From the NCBI RefSeq assembly GCF_932526225.1, contig NC_064035.1, forward strand, positions 13,770,566 through 13,834,565: a stretch of 64,000 bases of DNA, in the 5' to 3' direction. A program made the position numbers and the translations under genes. The stretch comes from Nematostella vectensis (Eukaryota > Cnidaria > Anthozoa > Actiniaria > Edwardsiidae). Shown here one piece after another: positions 57,701 to 64,000 of the stretch. Position 1 is the stretch's first letter; each line of letters starts with the position of its first letter. Below the pieces are notes generated by a model. The model made no database searches, was not told where the DNA came from, and saw only the letters and a list, made by a program, of their open reading frames with translations.

Positions 57701-60700
57701 CTATGAACCCAAATACAACTCAATCTCTGGCTATGAACCCAAACACAACTCAATCTCTCGCTATGTACCCAAATACAACTCAATCTCTGGCTATGAACCC
57801 AAATACAACTCCATCTCTCGCTATGTATCCAAATACAACTCCATCTCTCGCTATGTACCCAAATACACCTCCGTCTCTCGCTATGTACCCAAATACAACT
57901 CCATCTCCGGCTATGTACCCAAATACAACTCCATCTCTGGCTATGTACCCAAATACAACTCCATCTCTGGCTATGTACCCAAACACAACTCAATCTCTGG
58001 CTATGAACCCAAACACAACTCAATCTCTCGCTATGTACCCAAATACAACTCAATCTCTGGCTATGAACCCAAATACAACTCCATCTCTCGCTATGTACCC
58101 AAATACAACTCAATCTCTGGCTATGTATCCAAATACAACTCCATCTCTCGCTATGTACCCAAATACACCTCCATCTCTGGCTATAAACCCAAATACAACT
58201 CCATCTCTGGCTATGTACCCAAACACAACTCCATCTCTCGCTATGAACCCAAACACAACTCCATCTCTGGCTATGTACCCAAACACAACTTAATCTCTCG
58301 CTATGAACCCAAATACAACTCAATCTCTGGCTATGAACCCAAACACAACTCAATCTCTCGCTATGTACCCAAATACAACTCAATCTCTGGCTATGAACCC
58401 AAATACAACTCCATCTCTGGCTATGTACCCAAACACAATTTAATCTCTCGCTATGAACCCAAATACAACTCAATCTCTGGCTATGAACCCAAATACAACT
58501 CCATCTCTCGCTATGTACCCAAATACACCTCCATCTCTGGCTATAAACCCAAATACAACTTCATCTCTGGCTATGTACCCAAATACAACTCAATCTCTGG
58601 CTATGTACCCAAATACAACTCCATCTCTGGCTATGTATCCAAATACAACTTCATCTCTGGCTATGAACCCAAATACAACTCAATCTCTCGCTATGTACCC
58701 AAATACAACTCCATTTCTGGCTATGTACCCAAATACAACTCCATCTCTGGCTATGTACCCAAACACAACTCAATCTCTCGCTATGAACCCAAATACAACT
58801 CCATTTCTGGCTATGTACCCAAATACAACTTCATCTCTGGCTATGTACCCAAATACAACTCCATCTCTGGCTATGAACCCAAACACAACTCAATTTCTCG
58901 CTATGTACCCAAATACAACTCAATTTCTCGCTATGTACCCAAATACAACTCAATTTCTCGCTATGTATCCATATACAACTCAATCTCTCTTTATGTGCCC
59001 AAATACAAGCACCTGGTAATTCGCACGGATCTTTGAAAAATGCATTGGGCAAATTATTTCTCTCATTACTCGCTGGTTTTGTAAATTCTTCAAATGGATT
59101 ACATTGCAAGCTGCGGACTTTTCATTTAAAAGGAATGTTCGTTGTAGATATCAAAGGGGCGGAGGAAGAGTGAAATGTCTTCTACTATAAACTAAACTTG
59201 CGGCAGAGGGTTTTGTTATCTACCCCGAGAAAGCAAAGACACTTTATTGTCATATATTGTCAACTTACTTGCTTTAGGCTGTAGGATAAACCCTGTGTCC
59301 GATCGTACCAAAGACTGTTCCAAGGCGATCTCATGGTATCTATAGAAAATTCTCACCAGGATGACTACAAAAATGAGACCGTATTAATAGAACATCGTGC
59401 ACCTTCAGACATGGAAAAGTATAATTATTAATATTATCATTCTATTATTATAAGTATGATCCCTACTCTTTCCATCGAGGTAGGCTTGTCGGGTGACTGT
59501 GAAGGCATCTGACAGACCAACTCTGACTCCATGATCGCTATATCCCTGGATATCGGTTACATTCTTAGGCACCTTTGGAAGCAAAAAAGTGAAATGACAT
59601 TATGGAGCGTAAACAAAACATACATAATGAAACAAGGATCAGTAGTGTTTTTGTTCTACTGGACAGAAGAGTTTTCCATATACATCTATCCATTCATCAA
59701 CACATGAATGACAATTCATGTAGTTTACAATGACAAACCAGATTATATAGAGAACACTTACAATAAAAAGGGTAGAACAGCAAAGCAAGGTTAATACAGT
59801 TATGGGAAAGAACATCGATTGTAGAAAAAAAAGAATGTCCACTGAACGAAAACTGCCTCAATATAGAGATCGTATATCAAGCCATCATAAAAGAAGAACT
59901 AAGAAAACGTTCAAACAATAGGTCTAAAAGCTAGGGAGTTAAAAAAAAGATTTCTATATTGAGTGCTGTTCGCAGCATACAAGTGTAGGCGCCGTCAAGT
60001 AATTTTTCAATGGTCAATAAAAGCGACCAGAACTCACAACCGTAGAGTAACATGGGCTCTACAGCTCAGAGTTTGAACACCTTCCAGTCAGAGTTTAAAC
60101 ACCTTCCAGTCGAGGTCTTTTCTGACTTTAAGCTCTTTTTCTGTACTCTTGACCCATGAGCCAAGGTACTAAAAGTCATTCACTTCCTTAACAACATCGC
60201 CTCCGCGAGTGGCCAAGGATCCAGACAAAGGCAAGTTGATGGTCTTATAGCCCTGGCATTGAGGACCAGGTCGTTGAGCTTGCATTCCCTCTCGACGTTG
60301 CACAGTACCTCTTGAGTCTGATAAATATTATTGGACACGAGAGCGAGGTCATCTGCGAAATCAAGGTCGATTACGTTCCTCTCAGGGTTTCTGAGGAAGC
60401 GTCTAAGTGAATTTCTTGGTCAAGATTACATGGCTTTGCGGAGAGATAATCTAGGAGGTAGGGTGCAAGGGTATCCTCTTGCATCTACCAGCGGAGATTG
60501 TATTACCGTCAGGGGTTACAACCGTCGCTTAAGTTCCCGAGTACATTGCATCTATTATTTGCCAAAAGCAGCTTTCAGGAATTCTGAAGGTCTTGTGGAT
60601 TCTATTCATTTCGCCCCGAATCAAAGGCTTTTTTAAAATCCAGGAATGTGATCACATTAGAACAGGCTGTTCTTACGAGCCTTCTCTAAAATCCTGCACA

Positions 60701-62973
60701 GCGCAAGAATATGACATTCTCTAAATCCCTGAGTCCTTCTCTGGATTTCTAAGTCCCTGAGGTGATGATCTACAGGGCCCCTAATGCGGTTTAAAATCAT
60801 CCGTTTGTTAAAGCAATCATGCAGGCTTGAAGTTGTCTGTGCTGAACAGATTGCCAGGATTGGGAATTGACAGGAGATGAGAAAGGGACAACTGCTCAGG
60901 CTTCTGTGACGCATAAGTGCACGGCGCAAAATAAGTTCTTTTGAAGGTAGCACTCAATGCACAGTTATTCTATTCAGTTTTAGGCGCGCACATACTGTAA
61001 TTGATTTGAGAAGTGTACTTCATGGAAAACGTGCATGTAAATAATGCAGCCAAACAGAAGCTTATCTGAGCAGTTAAACTGATAGTTAAAGAAAACTGAT
61101 AGTCATCTAAAGTTGAATGATTTTTTATGGACAGTCCTGGATTACAGCCTCAACTCAAAAAAAAAAATTAGACGTTATTATAATAAAAAGAGTTTATACT
61201 GTATAACACATCTCCTACATACGTATAGCAGAATTAAAGGAACCAACTAAAAAAATGTTTCCTTCCTGGATAATATGAGCCAGCATTGATTCAAGTCAAC
61301 CAGGTGCACACTACTTAATGATTTACAATCAAAGTGGATTTTCCCTTAGTTTGTGAAAGTTGTACTTACTGATTTATAAGCAAAGTGGATTTTCCCTGAC
61401 TTAAAAAGGGTGCATTGGAAGGTAAATGCTCCAGCTAAACAAAAAAAAAATAAATAAACAGATTTAATATAAACTAAATTCAATTAACTAATTATTTTTT
61501 TAATTAATAAATCTCAATATCTGATAGTTCAATTGTATTGATATATACAGTATCAAAACTCATAGAAGCCCTAAGATTGTCAGAAGCTTATGAAATGCTG
61601 ATTCCATCCCCCAAGGGGGGAAGGGGAGGAGGGGATAAAAACAGATGGGGGGTGATCTTCGGCAAAATCGATTTTTACACTAAGGGAGGGCAATTTGGGC
61701 ATAGTCAACAGAAATTCTTACCCCTAAGAGATAGCAAAGTGGGTGTGGTCAAAAGAATTTTTAACCCTAAGAGATGGCAGAATCAGAAAAAAAAACATTT
61801 AACACCCCCTTAGGAATAGCAATTGGTTGAATTTTATCCCCTAAGAGATGATAGAATCGGAAAAAAACGTTAAACATCCTCTTAGGAATAGCAGTTGGTC
61901 GAATTTAATACCCTAAGAGATGACAAAATCGGAAAAATCCTTCCACACCCCCTAATGGATGGCAGTTGGTCGAAATTTTATACGTAAAAGATCACCCCTA
62001 TTTACTTTTCTGGAAAGCCCCCCCCCCAAGGGATTCCATCTTATTCTTACCATGCTGTTCCCTTTCTAAATAAATATTATTCCACTGCACAGTGAATTGA
62101 TCATCTGGTGAAGAGATAGAAGATAAATCAACTGTGAAATATTACTAGGTAAAGTAAAAAGTCAACAATAGGTAATGTGCTACAAGACTGAAAGATGGTG
62201 AAGTTAATGTTATGTTCTATAGAGATGGTATTTATTTTGAATTATGATGATGCAGGGTAACATTAACAAGTAAAATGCATAAAAAAGTATAAATCGGAAT
62301 TTGTCAATAACAACATATCCAATGCGTACCTGTACTCAAATAGTAAATTGAAGCACTGTTGTTGATTGCAGGGTTGAAATAAGCCATCAAGGGTGCAACA
62401 TACATAACCTGTCGCATGATGTCAAAGCGAGTAGAAACCCAGCCAGTATAAAGGAAACCTGAAAAATTCCAATTATTTATTATAAAGATTTTAGTGATTC
62501 AATTTTGACCTCTGAGAACCCAGAATTCCTAAAAAACATTTATCAGATCCCCCAAAAAACCCATGTCATTCTTAGCCAACAAAATCACTCTGCCACCAAA
62601 TGTGACCCAGCACCCAACAACTTACCTTAACGAAAAAACGTTTACTGCCCTTTGCCGTTAAACTCTTTTGAAGCTTGTTTAGATAAAGTCCAGATCATAT
62701 AAACGATTTTGCAGTTTGTTTAGTTTTTAGACTCGTCGTTTAACGTGAAAAATCAGTGTTCAATGTTTGGTTAGACCATAATGCAAGTGTACACCTTTAA
62801 AATGCTCTTTAATTTAATCCAGGTGTCTTAGTAATCAGGTACAACATTACTATCTGCCTAGAGATCTGTTGTTAACCTAATCTTAATTCATTAATCAGAT
62901 TACCTTCGTCTGTGACTGATATGTTTTCCACGAGATGACCATAATAAGGAAACTTGAACTTTAGTTTAAGTTC
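51721..62973 (-). CDS. Plexin domain-containing (PLXDC1/2, TEM7-like) membrane protein, 3' ten exons
   Basis: Exons in transcript order: 62904-62973, 62330-62458, 62051-62104, 61370-61434, 59467-59572, 59269-59364, 56343-56430, 55237-55309, 53803-54018, 51721-51819 (stop TAG). Phases agree and lengths sum to 996 nt, or 331 residues. PLXDC landmarks: FPYYGHLVENISV, QVMYVAPLMAYFNP, VQWNNIYL, GAFTFQCTLFKSGKIHFAYK, GVRVGLSDAFTV, and a cysteine-rich PSI module (SCDSCREV, FSCKWCNTLQRCSD, DRNRVEW). A juxtamembrane stretch, one transmembrane segment (GAIVGICLVVAFIVAAGAW) and a short cytoplasmic tail starting YTHPTSSSGLFLI follow. Such proteins are type I cell-surface proteins; human members bind extracellular ligands. 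N-terminal exons, including the signal peptide, lie outside. PLXDC1 versus PLXDC2 cannot be decided. Confidence 0.94.
52626..53850 (-). repeat. Minisatellite made of the PLXDC transmembrane-exon end and its 5' splice site
   Basis: About 24 units of 50 bp. On the minus strand each is ACACTCACCCGACATCTAGC then TCAGGACTCTTCCTTATCTC (coding for THPTSSSGLFLIS), followed by G|GTAAGRCTT. About four fifths of the unit is coding-derived. Nearly all units keep a strong CG|GTAAG donor. An isolated copy lies near 52205-52240. Confidence 0.97.
53803..54018 (-). CDS. PLXDC transmembrane exon, 3' end inside a minisatellite
   Basis: This 216-bp exon is in phase 0 at both ends. It encodes an extracellular juxtamembrane stretch, the transmembrane segment and the start of the tail (HPTSSSGLFLIS). 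Its last 41 bases plus nine intron bases are the unit of the array at 52626-53850. The donor is TCG|GTAAGG. The next exon (51721-51819) continues LRYRPRELFGRGDSSGGGG in frame. Confidence 0.93.
54020..54530 (-). other. PLXDC intron without other features
   Basis: It contains an inverted pair, acttggttttgtagaattcg near 54114 and its near-complement near 54183, with no other recognisable element. Confidence 0.4.
54541..54805 (-). mobile_element. tRNA-derived SINE
   Basis: On the minus strand the head reads like a tRNA, with an A box (GTGGCCTAGTGTGTTAGC) and a perfect B box (GGGTTCGATTCCCGG). A body and an L2-like tail, GGCGCTATATAAATCAAGAA, then a T-run follow. The tail resembles the end of the LINE at 40055-41315, suggesting mobilisation by an L2-type LINE. 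It lies in a PLXDC intron. Confidence 0.85.
55437..56345 (-). repeat. Minisatellite on the 5' splice site of the PLXDC PSI exon
   Basis: About 22 units of 41 bp on the minus strand: AG|GTTTGAGTTATTCCTCTC, then CATTCTCCTTTTGTCTTTTAG. The first unit starts at the donor of exon 56343-56430 (CAGAG|GTTTGC). Each unit ends with a polypyrimidine tract and TTTTAG directly before the next AG|GTTTGAG, so every junction looks like a 3' splice site abutting a 5' splice site. Confidence 0.96.
56732..59008. repeat. 2.3-kb minisatellite with 30-bp unit in a PLXDC intron
   Basis: About 76 units of caatctctcgctatgtaccc plus aaatacaact. The unit length is a multiple of three and lacks stops in several frames, so frames of up to 592 codons exist. 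They are repeats of about ten residues and are not treated as genes. The array lies 260-300 bases from both flanking exons and contains no exon edge. Confidence 0.96.
59600..59985 (-). other. PLXDC intron sequence with no recognised element
   Basis: I see nothing here beyond AT-rich intron. Confidence 0.4.
59990..60955 (-). pseudogene. Degenerate LINE reverse transcriptase
   Basis: Pieces of reverse transcriptase appear on the minus strand in broken frames: ILNRIRGPVDHHLRD (near 60790), a KAFDS palm motif (near 60620), AMYSGT and TVVTPDGNTISAG (near 60510), then DLDFADDLALVSNNIYQTQE (near 60350) and MLLYGCEFWSL (near 60040). Several stops and frameshifts make it non-functional. It lies in a PLXDC intron. 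Confidence 0.85.
61319..61420 (-). repeat. Two-copy duplication across the 5' splice site of PLXDC exon 61370-61434
   Basis: On the minus strand the exon end, GGGAAAATCCACTTTGCTTA then TAAATCA|GTAAGT, is repeated 51 bases on as GGGAAAATCCACTTTGATTG then TAAATCA|TTAAGT. The downstream copy has lost the donor GT. Confidence 0.9.
61590..62030. repeat. Degenerate tandem repeat in a PLXDC intron
   Basis: About four diverged copies of a unit near 80-90 bp, with ccctaagagatggcagaatc, a poly-A run and aggaatagcagttggtcgaa, lie between the exons at 61434 and 62051. Exon edges are not included. Confidence 0.7.
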
Positions 62974-63112
62974 CTGAAAAAAAGACATAACTAATGTTAA
63001 TGTTCCATAATACTTTTACAGGGTCCTAGAATAACTTTTTATTTTGAAAGACAGTGGAAGCTCTAAACACGTAAGTGAAGTTTTGTTTTCTGAAAGTTGG
63101 CAGACCGAAAAC

Positions 63113-64000
63113 AAATACCTCCCCCCTTATTTTGAATTTTATACAGCCCATCAAAGTCAAACACCACTGCACCTAGTCAGTAATGTTGCTTTCCAACAGT
63201 GCTTTGAGGTTTTATCTCTAATCCCTTGTCGCTGTGCTAATGCGACCACAAATTGATGGTTGCTTGAATTTTTTTTATAAAAATAAACGAAAAGAGCATA
63301 TTGGGAGAGTGCCTTATTGGGGCATAATTGATAGCAGTGCTTATGGATATTTGCAAACAAAGGTGGATTCATGGTGATTTTTTCTTGTTTGGCTTTACCT
63401 GGATGAGAAAATAATTTTCTAATGAATCACCAAGCTCTCCTAAATGCTGTTTTTTCTGAAACCAAATTGATTCCAAATTTTTTTTCCACTACTATTCTTG
63501 GTCTGTATGACCTGGAATTAATTTGTTTGGCTTAGGGGTGAGGACTATTGACTGGCCCTTCCCTCGTGAATTTTTCTTCGGATCCCCCAGATTGCTTTGC
63601 AATCCGTAATGGCATCCAAGATGGTTTTACAAGCCTTCAAGGTTTGGACAGTGTATTTCATGGCCATGGAAATGGACCTGGAGGATCAGAATTGAGGTAT
63701 CTATTTGTGTCTTTAGCTATGTTTGCTGATCTCTTTCCCTTGTGTGGTATTTTGAGCGTTTTGTTGAGAGGGGTGATTCTGCTTTTTTCTTCCTTGTTCA
63801 ATTTAAAATGTTGTCAAAGAACCAGAGCTATTATTTTGCTAAAGAGTAGTTGCTATCACCTTGGTTGGATGCATATCTTCAAGACCATTTATCCCATAGA
63901 CTGATGCCTGAGTAGCTTCATCTTGTTATGTTTATTTTGCATTTATGAATTTTGGGGTTGTGAGTACTCCTCAAAGCCAGTACAGGCATGTTGATGGGTC
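63113..64000 (+). repeat. Dispersed repeat, longer copy, running off the window
   Basis: The ends match 14390-14720, and the middle (about 63330-63900) is extra relative to that copy. An open frame of 118 codons at 63548-63904 lies in the extra part without a recognised domain. It may be the fuller version of a mobile element whose other copy has an internal deletion. Confidence 0.6.

Noticed and set aside
56695-58473. 592-codon minus-strand open frame (repeats of CIWVHSERLS)
   Set aside because: It is an open frame only because the 30-bp minisatellite unit is a multiple of three; it lies in a PLXDC intron and several frames are equally open.
59322-59350. Acceptor at CTATAG for PLXDC exon 59269-59364
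   Set aside because: It would break the frame after exon 59467-59572; the acceptor TTTTTGTAG at 59365 keeps phase and restores the conserved IFYRYHEIALE region.

Overview
This window is nuclear DNA from an invertebrate animal. Genes are split into small exons with GT-AG introns. The collagen helix has the animal 54-bp exon pattern, and LINE, SINE, BEL/Pao and MITE-like remnants are dispersed between and inside genes. Gene content and repeat load suggest a cnidarian or a lancelet, but the sequence alone does not decide between them.

Layout. (1) 8-15190 (+): the 3' part of a fibrillar collagen gene, with thirteen Gly-X-Y exons, a short linker and a complete COLFI C-propeptide ending at a stop codon. 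(2) 17368-18180 (-): a GAPR-1/GLIPR2-like CAP protein with a TATA box and a likely 5'UTR intron. (3) 21407-35384 (-): a complete 22-exon USP37-like deubiquitinase. Exon phases match throughout and the exon lengths sum to 3045 nt (1014 codons plus stop). (4) 35400-51720: gene-poor DNA with minisatellites, an L2-type LINE remnant, a BEL/Pao gag remnant and dispersed repeats. (5) 51721-62973 (-): the 3' ten exons of a plexin-domain-containing (PLXDC1/2, TEM7-like) membrane protein. Its 5' exons lie beyond the right edge.

The outstanding feature is a recurrent class of minisatellite. At least twelve tandem repeats in the collagen, USP37 and PLXDC genes start exactly at an exon edge, and their repeat unit is built from that exon edge. 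Nine sit on 5' splice sites, two on 3' splice sites and one on the stop-codon end of a last exon. Copy number runs from 2 (61319-61420) to about 55 (9828-13916). The arrays always grow away from the exon. The authentic splice site is the copy touching the exon, and tens of decoy sites follow. I reconstructed the exons by frame and phase, which shows that the collagen exon beginning at 13867 and the PLXDC exon ending at 53803 lie partly inside their arrays. From memory, junction-spanning 'mirage' minisatellites were reported at the amphioxus Adh locus. Here the phenomenon hits three unrelated genes in 64 kb, which suggests a general mechanism.

The genes do not form a pathway: extracellular matrix, a CAP-family protein, cell-cycle ubiquitin signalling and a cell-surface receptor-like protein are simply neighbours.
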